Shown here: positions 32,099-39,336 of the stretch, piece by piece | Numbering within the stretch: position 1 is the stretch's first letter | Layout: every line of letters begins with the position of its first letter | DNA from: Micromonospora sp. HK10 | GTDB lineage: Bacteria > Actinomycetota > Actinomycetes > Mycobacteriales > Micromonosporaceae | Assembly (NCBI RefSeq): GCF_000982955.1 | Contig: NZ_KQ058860.1 | Span: forward strand, 1-49,761 | Direction: 5' to 3' | DNA length: 49,761 bases | Made by a program: the position numbers and the translations under genes | Notes under the pieces: generated by a model | The model's database searches: none | Seen by the model: only the letters and a program-made list of their open reading frames with translations | Told to the model about the DNA's origin: nothing

Positions 32099-32758
32099 TC
32101 AGGCGGGGTGCGGCTGCCGGAGGTGGGTGCTGAACCAGGCGCCAGCCTGCTCGGCCACCTGGTCGAGGGTGCCGGGCTCCTCGAACAGGTGGGTGGCGCC
32201 GGGCACGACGCGCAGCTCCGCCACCTCCCCCAACTGGTCCCGGGCCTGCTCGTTGAGCACGATCACCTGCTCGTCCAGGCCGCCGACCAGCAGCAACGTC
32301 GGGGCCCGCACCGCGGCCAGCGAACTGCCCGCCAGGTCCGGACGGCCGCCCCGGGACACCACGGCACCGACCCGCTCCGGCCGGGCCGCCGCCGCGACCA
32401 GGGCGGCGGCCGCGCCGGTGCTGGCGCCGAACAGCCCGATCGGCAGCCGCCCCAACGTCGCGTCGGCGGCCATCCAGTCGACGATCGCCGCGAGCCGCTC
32501 GGCCAGCAGCCCGATGTCGAAGCGCAGCTCGGCGGTGACCTCGTCCCGGGCGTCCTCCTCCGGGGTCAGCAGATCCACCAGCACGGTGCCCAGCGAGCGG
32601 TCGTTGAGCTGGTGCGCCACGGCCACGTTGCGCGGGCTGTGCCGCGAGCTGCCGCTGCCGTGTGCGAAGAGCACCACGCCCACCGCCCCGGGCGGCACGA
32701 TCACGTCGGCCGGCAGCCCACCGTCGACCACCGGCACGGTCACCTCGTACCCCGACAT
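32099..32758 (-). CDS. alpha/beta hydrolase (dienelactone hydrolase-like)
   Basis: The 219-residue cytoplasmic enzyme starts at ATG 32758 behind GGGGAGGTGAGG. The triad is complete: Ser113 in GLFGASTGAAAAL, Asp162 in LLVGGLDEQV and His190 in VPGATHLFEEPGTL. HGSGSSRHSPRN near 33-44 shapes the oxyanion hole. Similar proteins occur fused to or beside phosphoribosyltransferases in actinomycetes. The substrate is not evident. It is convergent with the AI-2E transporter (11 bases apart) and divergent from the MerR gene. Confidence 0.9.
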   Translation of the reverse strand: MSGYEVTVPVVDGGLPADVIVPPGAVGVVLFAHGSGSSRHSPRNVAVAHQLNDRSLGTVLVDLLTPEEDARDEVTAELRFDIGLLAERLAAIVDWMAADATLGRLPIGLFGASTGAAAALVAAAARPERVGAVVSRGGRPDLAGSSLAAVRAPTLLLVGGLDEQVIVLNEQARDQLGEVAELRVVPGATHLFEEPGTLDQVAEQAGAWFSTHLRQPHPA

Positions 32759-32842
32759 GCCCTCACCTCCCCACCCGCCGCATACCCCCGGCGACCCCGC
32801 ACTCACCCAGCCGGTGCCAGGAGCGTCCACCGCGGGGTTGCG

Positions 32843-32869
32843 TTGACGCCGGTGGCAAGGTTTAGCGTC
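32843..32869 (+). promoter_or_regulatory. candidate MerR operator-promoter
   Basis: TTGACGCCGGTGGCAA is an imperfect palindrome (12 of 16 bases) overlapping a -35-like TTGACG, and GACGC/GCGTC arms flank GTTTAGC. MerR proteins bind dyads within their promoters. The -10 match is weak. Confidence 0.35.
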
Positions 32870-32897
32870 GGATGGGCGAGGTGAGCTGGGAGGCGGC

Positions 32898-33287
32898 ATG
32901 CGGATCGGGGAGCTGGCGCAACGAGCCGGGACCAGCGCCCGGACGCTGCGCTACTACGAGTCCCACGGGCTGGTACGGCCGGGCCGCTCGGCCAACGGCT
33001 ACCGGGTCTACGACGAGGCGGAGCTGCGCGTCGTGCACGAGATCCGGGCACTGCTGGCGGTCGGCTTCGGGCTGGACGACATCCGCCCGTTCGTGGCCTG
33101 CCTACGCGCCGGCAACAGCTCCGGCGACGTGTGCCCCGACTCGGTGGCGGTGCTGCGGCGCAAGCTGGCCGAGGTGGACGACTACCTCGACCGGCTCGGC
33201 GCGGTCCGCCGGCAGCTGCACGATCAGCTCGCCCGCGCCATCGCCCATCGGGAGGAAACATGCCTCAGGACACGCAGGCGCGACTGA
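32898..33287 (+). CDS. MerR family transcriptional regulator
   Basis: The 129-residue protein begins MRIGELAQRAGTSARTLRYYESHGLVRPGRSANGYRVYDEAEL, a textbook MerR winged helix-turn-helix. A coiled coil follows (about 80-120, LRRKLAEVDDYLDRLGAVRRQLHDQL). Cys68 and Cys79 (VACLRAGNSSGDVCPDS) lie before the coil and could sense thiol stress or metal; they do not match the known mercury or copper arrangements. It overlaps the thioredoxin gene by 28 bases, so the two are translated together, which suggests redox control. ATG 32898 has GGGAGGCGGC upstream. Confidence 0.93.
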   Translation: MRIGELAQRAGTSARTLRYYESHGLVRPGRSANGYRVYDEAELRVVHEIRALLAVGFGLDDIRPFVACLRAGNSSGDVCPDSVAVLRRKLAEVDDYLDRLGAVRRQLHDQLARAIAHREETCLRTRRRD

Positions 33288-33604
33288 CCCCGGTCACCGA
33301 CGCCACCTTCGCCGCCACCGTGCTGGCCGCCGACCGGCCCGTGGTGGTCGACTTCTGGGCGGAGTGGTGCCCGCCCTGCCGCGCCGTCTCGACCCACCTG
33401 GCCGAGCTGGCGGAGGAGTTCGGTGACCGGCTGCGCGTCGTCACCCTCAACACGGACGAGAACCCCGAGACCACCCGCACGTACCAGGTGATGTCGATGC
33501 CGACACTGCTGACGTTCCGGGACGGACAGGTGGTCGGCTCGATCGTCGGGTCCCGGCCCAAGAACCACCTGCGGCTGAGCTTCGCCCGGCACCTGGACGG
33601 TTGA
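33260..33604 (+). CDS. thioredoxin with WCPPC active site
   Basis: The 114-residue thioredoxin starts at ATG 33260, behind GGGAGGAAAC. The active site is Cys37-Pro-Pro-Cys40 (FWAEWCPPCRAV) rather than the usual CGPC; the cis-proline Pro81 (SMPTLL) and the C-terminal helix are normal. A CPPC site should give a redox potential different from standard thioredoxin. No signal peptide is seen, so it is cytoplasmic. It overlaps the MerR gene and is likely under its control. Confidence 0.93.
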   Translation: MPQDTQARLTPVTDATFAATVLAADRPVVVDFWAEWCPPCRAVSTHLAELAEEFGDRLRVVTLNTDENPETTRTYQVMSMPTLLTFRDGQVVGSIVGSRPKNHLRLSFARHLDG

Positions 33605-33665
33605 GCGGCCGGGGATCGGGAAGGCGCGGGGTGACCACGGACCCCGACGGATCGCGAGGATCGTC

Positions 33666-33845
33666 ATGGCGAAACAGGACAGGTCCCGGGAGCAGGAGCT
33701 CGCCGAGCAGAAGCGCCGCGAAGAGGAGTTGAAGGGCTCGTCGGAGTGGGCGGACCGCGCCTCGCTGGCGCGCACCGCCGACGACCCGAAGGCGGCGGCG
33801 CCGCGGGACGCCGGGGGCCGGCCGTCCAACGGCCGCCAGTTCTGA
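33666..33845 (+). CDS. small hydrophilic protein, unknown
   Basis: A 59-residue frame from ATG 33666 to TGA 33845, with GGATCG before it. It starts MAKQDRSREQELAEQKRREEE (first part a charged helix), continues LKGSSEWADRASLARTADDP and ends in a Gly/Pro/Asn-rich tail. It is highly charged, has no membrane part and no known motif. Third-position G/C is typical of real genes here. It follows the thioredoxin gene by 61 bases on the same strand and could be cotranscribed. I do not recognise a family. Confidence 0.68.
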   Translation: MAKQDRSREQELAEQKRREEELKGSSEWADRASLARTADDPKAAAPRDAGGRPSNGRQF

Positions 33846-33884
33846 CGTACGCCTGCGCCGCCCCGGACCGCGACGGCGCGGTTC

Positions 33885-33976
33885 GGGGCGGCTCAGCTCA
33901 GGTGCGGTGCCGGCGCGGCCGGGTGGCTCAGATCCGGTGCTGCGGCGACCCGGCCCGGGGTGGCTCCTCAGCTCAG
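33885..33976. repeat. 36-bp imperfect direct repeat x2.5
   Basis: Units at 33885-33920 and 33921-33956 share GGnGGCTCAGnTCnGGTGC; a third partial unit starts at 33957 and runs over the stop codon of the GH65 gene (33968-33970). It occupies the spacer between convergent genes, where no clear terminator hairpin is seen. Confidence 0.6.
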
Positions 33977-36340
33977 GTTCTCCGGCAGGTGCATCAGGGG
34001 TGACCGGCCCGGTGGCTGCTCCGGTGGCGGCCCGGTCGGTGGCGCCGGCGGCACCGGCACGGTGACCGGCTGGGCGGCGGTGACCCGGACCGGCTCGCCG
34101 TGGTGGCGCAGGGTCAGCACGGTGTCCGCTCCCCCGTTGCGCAGCGAGTACGTGGTCTGGTGCGGCCGCACGTCCACCCGCAGTCGCATCCCCCGCCACT
34201 GCAGCGCGAACTCCAGCCGGCTGAGGCGGCTGGAGAGCCGGGGCGAGAAGGAGAGCGTCCCGTCGTGGTCGCGCAGGCCGCCGAAGCCCGCCACCAGCGC
34301 CAGCCAGGTGCCGGCCAGCGAGGCCATGTGCACCCCGTCGCGGGTGTTCTCGCTCAGGTCGTGCAGGTCCATCAGGGCGGCCTCGCGCAGGTAGCGGTGG
34401 GCCAGTTCGGGGTGGCCGACCTCGACCGCCATCACCGCCTGGGTGCAGGCGCTCAACGAGGAGTCCCGCACGGTGCGCCGCTCGTAGTAGTTGAAGTTGC
34501 GGACCTTCTCCTCGTCGCTGAACGCGTCCCCCCGCCAGTGCATGGCCAGCACCAGGTCCGCCTGCTTGACCACCTGCTTGCGGTAGAGGTCGAAGTACGG
34601 GTAGTGCAGCAGCAGCGGGTACTTCTCCGGCGGGGTGTGCTCGAAGTCCCACTCCTGCAACCGGGTGAAGCCCTCCACCTGCCCGTGCACCTGGGCCTCC
34701 GGGTCGTACGGGAGGTGCATGGAGTGCGCGGCGTCCCGCCAGGCGGCCGCCTCCTCCTCGCTGACGCCCAGGTCGAGGGCCTGGTCGCGGTGGCGCATCG
34801 CGCAGTCGGCGGCGGTGAGCAGGTTCCGCTGCGCCATCAGGTTGGTGTAGACGTTGTCGTTCTTGACCGCGGTGTACTCGTCGGGGCCGGTCACCCCGTC
34901 GATGTGGAACCGACCGCTGCGGTCGTGGTGGCCGAGCGAACGCCAGAGCCGGGCGGTCTCGACGAGCAGCTCCAGCCCGATCTCCTCCTCCAGCGCCTGG
35001 TCGCCGGTGGCGAGCACGTAGCGGCGCAGCGCGTCGGCCACGTCGGCGGCGATGTGGAAGGCGGCCGTCCCGGCCGGCCAGTACGCCGACGACTCCGGCC
35101 CTTCGATGGTGCGCCACGGGAAGGCGGCCCCGTGCAGGTTCAACGTCCGGGCCCGCTCCTGGGCCTGGGCGAGCGTCGAGTAGCGCCAGTGCAGCGCGTC
35201 CCGGACCGCGCCCGGCTGGGTGTAGGTGAGCACCGGCAGCACGAACATCTCGGTGTCCCAGAACGCGTGCCCGTCGTACCCGGGACCGGTGAGGCCCTTG
35301 GCGGCGATCGGCCGGCGTTCGGCCCGCGCCCCGGCCTGGAGCACGTGGTAGAGGCCGAACCGGACCGCCTGCTGCACCTCCGGGTCGCCCTCGACCCGCA
35401 CGTCGGCGGCGTCCCAGAACGTGTCCAGGTATTCCCGCTGCTCGCGGCGCAGCCCGTCCCAGCCGTCCAGCCGGGCCGCGGCCAGCGCCGCCCCGACCTG
35501 GTCGCGCAGCGCGGGCAACGACCGCCGGCTGGACCAGCCGTACGTCAGGTACTTCACCACCCGCAGCTTCTGGCCGGGCTTGAGCACGCAGCCGATGGTG
35601 GTCCGCACCCAGTCCTCGTAGCCCTCTGACTCCATGGTGGTGCGTTCCGGGGCGTCCACGTCGTGCGCCATCTGGGCGGCGACCCGCAGCCCGCTGACCT
35701 TGGTGCGGTGGATGAGCAGGCCGCCGTCGTCGGTGGTCAGCTGCTCCTCGGCCTGCAACGGTGACTCGAGCACGGCGGCCACCCGGGGGTCGCGGCTCTG
35801 CGGCGGCAGGGCCTCGTTGGCCACCAGCTCGGACTGGAGGATCAGCCGCAGCGGCCCCTCCAGCGCCTCCACCTCGTAGTGGATCGCGGCGACCGCCCGC
35901 TGGGTGAACGACACCAGCCGGGTGGTGCGGACCTTGACGTCCCGGCCGGCCGGTGACCGCCAGTGCAACTCCCGGTGCAGGGTGCCGGCGCGCAGGTCGA
36001 GGACCCGCTCGTGGGACAGCAGCTCGCCGTACCGGACGTCGAGCGGCTCGTCGTCGACCAGCAGCCGGATCAGCTTGCCGTTGGTGACGTTGACGACGGT
36101 CTGCCCGGACTCCGGGAAGCCGAAGCCGGCCTCGGCGTACGGCAGCGGCCGCAGCTCGTAGAAGGAGTTGAGGTAGGTGCCGGGCAGGCCGTGCGGCTCG
36201 CCCTCGTCGAGGTTGCCGCGCAGCCCGAAGTGCCCGTTGGAGAGGGCGAAGACCGACTCGGACTGGGCCAGCACGTCCATGTCGAGCCTTGTCTCCCGGA
36301 CGTGCCACGGTTCGACGGGATAGGCCCGTTCGCGGATCAC
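33968..36340 (-). CDS. glycoside hydrolase family 65 disaccharide phosphorylase
   Basis: The 790-residue protein starts at GTG 36340, which overlaps the stop of the upstream gene (GTGA). It has the GH65 layout: N-terminal beta-sandwich (from YPVEPWHVRETRLD, with ALSNGHFGLRGNLDEG), a linker, an (alpha/alpha)6 barrel with WDTEMFVLPVL, and a C-terminal beta part. The general acid is Glu488 in VTGPDEYTAVKNDNVYTN. GH65 members cleave maltose, trehalose, kojibiose or nigerose with phosphate. Coupling to a beta-phosphoglucomutase gene shows that the product is beta-glucose 1-phosphate, hence phosphorolysis. The exact disaccharide is undetermined. Cytoplasmic; no sugar transporter is adjacent. Confidence 0.93.
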   Translation of the reverse strand: MIRERAYPVEPWHVRETRLDMDVLAQSESVFALSNGHFGLRGNLDEGEPHGLPGTYLNSFYELRPLPYAEAGFGFPESGQTVVNVTNGKLIRLLVDDEPLDVRYGELLSHERVLDLRAGTLHRELHWRSPAGRDVKVRTTRLVSFTQRAVAAIHYEVEALEGPLRLILQSELVANEALPPQSRDPRVAAVLESPLQAEEQLTTDDGGLLIHRTKVSGLRVAAQMAHDVDAPERTTMESEGYEDWVRTTIGCVLKPGQKLRVVKYLTYGWSSRRSLPALRDQVGAALAAARLDGWDGLRREQREYLDTFWDAADVRVEGDPEVQQAVRFGLYHVLQAGARAERRPIAAKGLTGPGYDGHAFWDTEMFVLPVLTYTQPGAVRDALHWRYSTLAQAQERARTLNLHGAAFPWRTIEGPESSAYWPAGTAAFHIAADVADALRRYVLATGDQALEEEIGLELLVETARLWRSLGHHDRSGRFHIDGVTGPDEYTAVKNDNVYTNLMAQRNLLTAADCAMRHRDQALDLGVSEEEAAAWRDAAHSMHLPYDPEAQVHGQVEGFTRLQEWDFEHTPPEKYPLLLHYPYFDLYRKQVVKQADLVLAMHWRGDAFSDEEKVRNFNYYERRTVRDSSLSACTQAVMAVEVGHPELAHRYLREAALMDLHDLSENTRDGVHMASLAGTWLALVAGFGGLRDHDGTLSFSPRLSSRLSRLEFALQWRGMRLRVDVRPHQTTYSLRNGGADTVLTLRHHGEPVRVTAAQPVTVPVPPAPPTGPPPEQPPGRSPLMHLPENLS

Positions 36341-37086
36341 CGGGCCGGCTCCGTCATCAGCTCGGCGAGGTCGGTGACCACCACGTCGGCGCCGTGCGCG
36401 CGCAGCTCGTCGGCCTGGCCGACCCGGTCGACGCCGACCACGTAGCCGAAGCCGCCGGCCCGGCCGGCGGCCACCCCGGCGAGGGCGTCCTCGAAGACCG
36501 CGGCCTGCCGGGGCGCCACGCCGAGCAGTTGCGCGCCGGCCAGGAAGGTGTCGGGGTGCGGCTTGCCGCGCAGCCCGCGCTCGCGGGCCACCACGCCGTC
36601 CACCCGGGCCTCGAGCAGCCGGTCCAGCCCGGCGGCGGCGACCACCGCGGCGCAGTTGGCGCTGGCCGAGACGACCGCCCGGCGCAGCCCGCTGGCGGCG
36701 GCCGCCTCCAGGTAGCGCACCGACCCCGGGTAGACCTCGACGCCGCCGTCGGCGATGCGCTTGAGCAGGATGGCGTTCTTCCGGTTGCCCACCCCGTTGA
36801 CGGTGTCCGCCTCGGGCGGGTCGTCGGGGGAGCCCTCGGGCAGGGTGATCCCCCGCGAGGCGAGGAAGGAGCGTACGCCGTCGGCTCTTGGTTTTCCGTC
36901 CACGTACCGGTTGTAGTCCGGGCCCGGGTCGAACGGGCGGAACGGCTCGCCGGTGGCGGCCGACCGTTGCTTCAGGAAGGCGTCGAAGGTCTGGGTCCAG
37001 GCCGCGTTGTGCACCTTGGCGGTCTGGGTCAGGACGCCGTCCAGGTCGAAGAGGCAGGCGGTCACGTGAGCGGGTAGGCCCAGCAT
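36337..37086 (-). CDS. beta-phosphoglucomutase family HAD phosphatase/mutase
   Basis: The 249-residue HAD enzyme has the nucleophile Asp14 and acid/base Asp16 in CLFDLDGVLT, a helical cap (about 25-100), VVSASAN (motif II Ser), GKPHPDTF (motif III Lys) and VFEDALAGVAAG (motif IV). It would convert beta-glucose 1-phosphate from the coupled GH65 phosphorylase to glucose 6-phosphate. Its stop overlaps the GH65 start by four bases. ATG 37086 gives MLGLPAHVTACLFDLDG; no strong ribosome site is visible. The frames that extend past it are fused artefacts. Confidence 0.92.
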   Translation of the reverse strand: MLGLPAHVTACLFDLDGVLTQTAKVHNAAWTQTFDAFLKQRSAATGEPFRPFDPGPDYNRYVDGKPRADGVRSFLASRGITLPEGSPDDPPEADTVNGVGNRKNAILLKRIADGGVEVYPGSVRYLEAAAASGLRRAVVSASANCAAVVAAAGLDRLLEARVDGVVARERGLRGKPHPDTFLAGAQLLGVAPRQAAVFEDALAGVAAGRAGGFGYVVGVDRVGQADELRAHGADVVVTDLAELMTEPAR

Positions 37087-37133
37087 TGCCTGAATCTATC
37101 CACCAGCCCCGCTGGGCAAACCCCATTCGGCCG

Positions 37134-37601
37134 TCAGCGGTTCGGGCGCAGCGTCCAGACGACGGTGAGCGCCGAGGTGACGGTGCCGTCCTCGGTGCCG
37201 ATCTCCACCTCGACCGGGAACTCGGGCCGCTGCCCGGCGTCCAGCTCGGCGAGCACGTCGGCGGGGGCACGGCCCAGCCGGGCGGTGGCCCGCACCGGCC
37301 CGACGGCGACCTTCTGGTAGCGGATGGTGGCGGTCACCGCCAGCGGCACCGCCCGGTCGAGCACGGTGCCGAAGGCGGCGAGCACCACCGCCCCGGAGGC
37401 GGTCTCCCCGAGCGTGAACACGGCGCCGGCGTGCGGGCCGCCGACGTGGTTGTGGTGGGCCGGGTCGTCGGGCAGGCGGACGACGGCGCGTACCCCGCCC
37501 TCGGCCTCGGGCGCGACCTCGACGAATTCGATTCCGAGCGTGCGGGCGAACGGCACGGCCTCCAGCAGACCGGCCGCGACCTGGCGAGAGTCCACGGTCA
37601 T
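37134..37601 (-). CDS. DUF4442 / PaaI-like hotdog thioesterase
   Basis: The 155-residue protein is a single hotdog domain of the DUF4442 group. LLEAVPFARTLGIEFVEVAPEAEGGVRAVVRLPDDPAHHNHVGGPHAGAVFTLGETASG contains the substrate-helix region (HNHVGGPHAGAVFTLGE), and TATIRYQKVAVGPV follows. Hotdog proteins of this type hydrolyse acyl-CoA thioesters, but the substrate is not evident. It is 47 bases upstream of the phosphoglucomutase gene, in the same direction, and could be part of that transcript. Cytoplasmic. ATG 37601 has weak upstream signal. Confidence 0.88.
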   Translation of the reverse strand: MTVDSRQVAAGLLEAVPFARTLGIEFVEVAPEAEGGVRAVVRLPDDPAHHNHVGGPHAGAVFTLGETASGAVVLAAFGTVLDRAVPLAVTATIRYQKVAVGPVRATARLGRAPADVLAELDAGQRPEFPVEVEIGTEDGTVTSALTVVWTLRPNR

Positions 37602-37787
37602 GCCCGAACGCTACTCGCCAGTAACCTAACCGGCAAGGGTGCGTCCGGGTCCGGGGATGGTGCGGCGACCAGCGCCGACGGCGGCTCCGCCTCGCCGGTA
37701 CGCGCGGACCGCGCCCTGACGCCGCCGGCGGGACGACCCCGCCGCCGGCGCGGGACGACGGCAAGGCACCGAGTCACGACGGCTCAT

Positions 37788-37806
37788 TGTCTCTTACCAA
37801 GTGACA
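37788..37806. promoter_or_regulatory. palindromic operator 1 of the Fic gene
   Basis: TGTCTCTTACCAAGTGACA is an 8-bp inverted repeat with one mismatch around a 3-base centre. It repeats the sequence of operator 2 exactly 42 bp upstream of it, preceded in both cases by ACGACGGCT. Confidence 0.75.
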
Positions 37807-37829
37807 TCAGAGCCAACGACGGCTAGCCT

Positions 37830-37848
37830 TGTCTCTTATTAAGAGACA
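37830..37848. promoter_or_regulatory. palindromic operator 2 of the Fic gene
   Basis: TGTCTCTTATTAAGAGACA is a perfect palindrome (8 bp arms, 3-base centre) ending 12 bases before the ATG. The rest of 37602-37860 holds no gene. Confidence 0.8.
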
Positions 37849-37860
37849 TTGAGACGTGAG

Positions 37861-39039
37861 ATGATCTACGCCACCCCAGAGCTCAATGATCGTGACGAGA
37901 CCGTGCTGGCCGAGGTGCACGACATGCGCCGCACGCTCGCCGATGTCCTGCGCACTCCTCGCCGGTGGACCGGCGGCCTCCGACGCACGATGTTGGCCCG
38001 TGCGATTCTCGGCTCCAACAGCATCGAGGGCTACGTGGTCGCCGAGGACGACGCCGCCGCCGCGCTCGACGGCGAGGAGCCGCTGAGCGCCGACGACCGG
38101 ACCTTCGCCGAGATCCGGGGCTATCGGCAGGCCCTGGGATACGTGCTCCAAACCGCCGGGGATCCGCACTTCCGCTTCGAGACGTCCGTGATCCGCAGCA
38201 TGCACTACATGATGCTCTCGCACGATCTGGGCAAGAGCCCGGGGCAATATCGCAAGGGCCCCATCTACGTGCACGACGAGCGGACCGATGAGCGCGTGTA
38301 CGAGGGCGCGGACGCGGAACACGTGCCTCACCTCATGGAGGAACTGACCGAAGATCTACGGTCCGACATCACCACCTCCCCGCTCGTCAAAGCTGCCATG
38401 GCGCATCTGAACCTGGTGATGATCCACCCGTTCCGCGACGGCAACGGGCGGATGGCGCGCGCACTTCAGACGCTGGTGCTCTCCCGCCGTGCGATCGTTG
38501 AGCCGGCCTTCTCCAGCATCGAGGAATGGCTGGGCAGCAACACCGAGGACTACTACCGGGTGCTGGCGGCTACTGGACGTGGCCGTTGGAACCCCGAAGG
38601 TTCGGCGCACCTCTGGGTGTCGTTCAACCTGCGCGCCCACCACATGCAGGCGCAGACCGTCGCTCGCCGCTTCGAGGAGGCGTCCGGCATCTGGTCGGAG
38701 TTGGACGCGATCGTTGCCGACAAAAGACTGCCCGAGCGGGTGACCGACCTGCTCTACGAGGCAGTTCTGGGCTATCGCATCCGTCGTTCCGGGTACGTCA
38801 AACTCGCCGGCGTCGAGGACCGGACCGCATCCCGGGATCTGGCCAACCTTGTCGAGCAGGGCCTGCTGGAAGCACGCGGTGAGCGGCGGGGACGGCACTA
38901 CGTCGCCGGCCCCACGCTGGTGGCGGTGCGGGAACGGGTCCGCGCGCAGCGCAAGCCGATCAGGGATCCCTATCCGGCCATGCCGGTCGTTCTCGCGACC
39001 GAGGCTGCCAGGACGACCGGGCCAGGTGACCGACCGTAA
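37861..39039 (+). CDS. Fic family adenylyltransferase with C-terminal winged helix
   Basis: The 392-residue protein carries the complete Fic active site His189-Pro-Phe-Arg-Asp-Gly-Asn-Gly-Arg-Met-Ala-Arg200, so it should transfer AMP (or another nucleotide moiety) to a target hydroxyl. The autoinhibitory (S/T)xxxE(G/N) motif occurs N-terminally as Ser52-Asn-Ser-Ile-Glu56-Gly57: a class II Fic. A C-terminal domain (about 285-350, GYVKLAGVEDRTASRDLANLVEQGLLEARGERRGRHYVAG) is a winged helix that may bind DNA. I prefer ATG 37861; a TTG at 37849 is in frame. Two palindromes lie just upstream. No antitoxin FicA-like gene is adjacent. Codon use is a bit less GC-rich than its neighbours, a hint of transfer. 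Confidence 0.9.
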   Translation: MIYATPELNDRDETVLAEVHDMRRTLADVLRTPRRWTGGLRRTMLARAILGSNSIEGYVVAEDDAAAALDGEEPLSADDRTFAEIRGYRQALGYVLQTAGDPHFRFETSVIRSMHYMMLSHDLGKSPGQYRKGPIYVHDERTDERVYEGADAEHVPHLMEELTEDLRSDITTSPLVKAAMAHLNLVMIHPFRDGNGRMARALQTLVLSRRAIVEPAFSSIEEWLGSNTEDYYRVLAATGRGRWNPEGSAHLWVSFNLRAHHMQAQTVARRFEEASGIWSELDAIVADKRLPERVTDLLYEAVLGYRIRRSGYVKLAGVEDRTASRDLANLVEQGLLEARGERRGRHYVAGPTLVAVRERVRAQRKPIRDPYPAMPVVLATEAARTTGPGDRP

Positions 39040-39147
39040 GCCTTGCTCGACCACTCGCCACGATCCGCCCGACCGAGCACGCCGACATCGTCGTGCACAA
39101 CGACGAGCCCCGACGGCCGGTCTGGGCGACGCGAGCAGACTGACGCC

Positions 39148-39336
39148 TCAGGTGCGCTTGGTGTGCGCCACGAAGGCCGCCCAACTCGACGGTGTGAACG
39201 TCAGCACCGGCCCCTGCCGGTCCTTGCTGTCCCGCACCCCCACCACGCCGGGCACATTGTCCGCCACCTCGACGCAGTCCCCGCCATTGCCGCTGCTACG
39301 GGTGCTCTTGCGCCAGATCGCCCCGGTCAACTCCAT
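39148..39336 (-). CDS. DUF397 domain protein
   Basis: A 62-residue protein of the DUF397 family: GAIWRKSTRSSGNGGDCVEVADNVPGVVGVRDSKDRQGPVLTFTPSSWAAFVAHTK. The Trp/Ser-rich opening and the SWAAF end are diagnostic. DUF397 genes nearly always accompany XRE/DUF5753 regulators of the WhiJ type in actinomycetes and may modulate them. Its start overlaps the end of the XRE gene by ten bases (39327-39336), so the two are coupled. Confidence 0.93.
   Translation of the reverse strand: MELTGAIWRKSTRSSGNGGDCVEVADNVPGVVGVRDSKDRQGPVLTFTPSSWAAFVAHTKRT

Noticed and set aside
33447..36308. Open frame of 953 codons on the minus strand
   Set aside because: It is a shifted frame of the GH65 gene and shows only Arg/Gly/Pro-rich sequence, while the GH65 frame has family motifs.
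37861..39336. Fic with DUF397 as a toxin-antitoxin pair
   Set aside because: The genes are convergent and DUF397 clearly belongs with the XRE gene by overlap. The Fic protein carries its own inhibitory motif.
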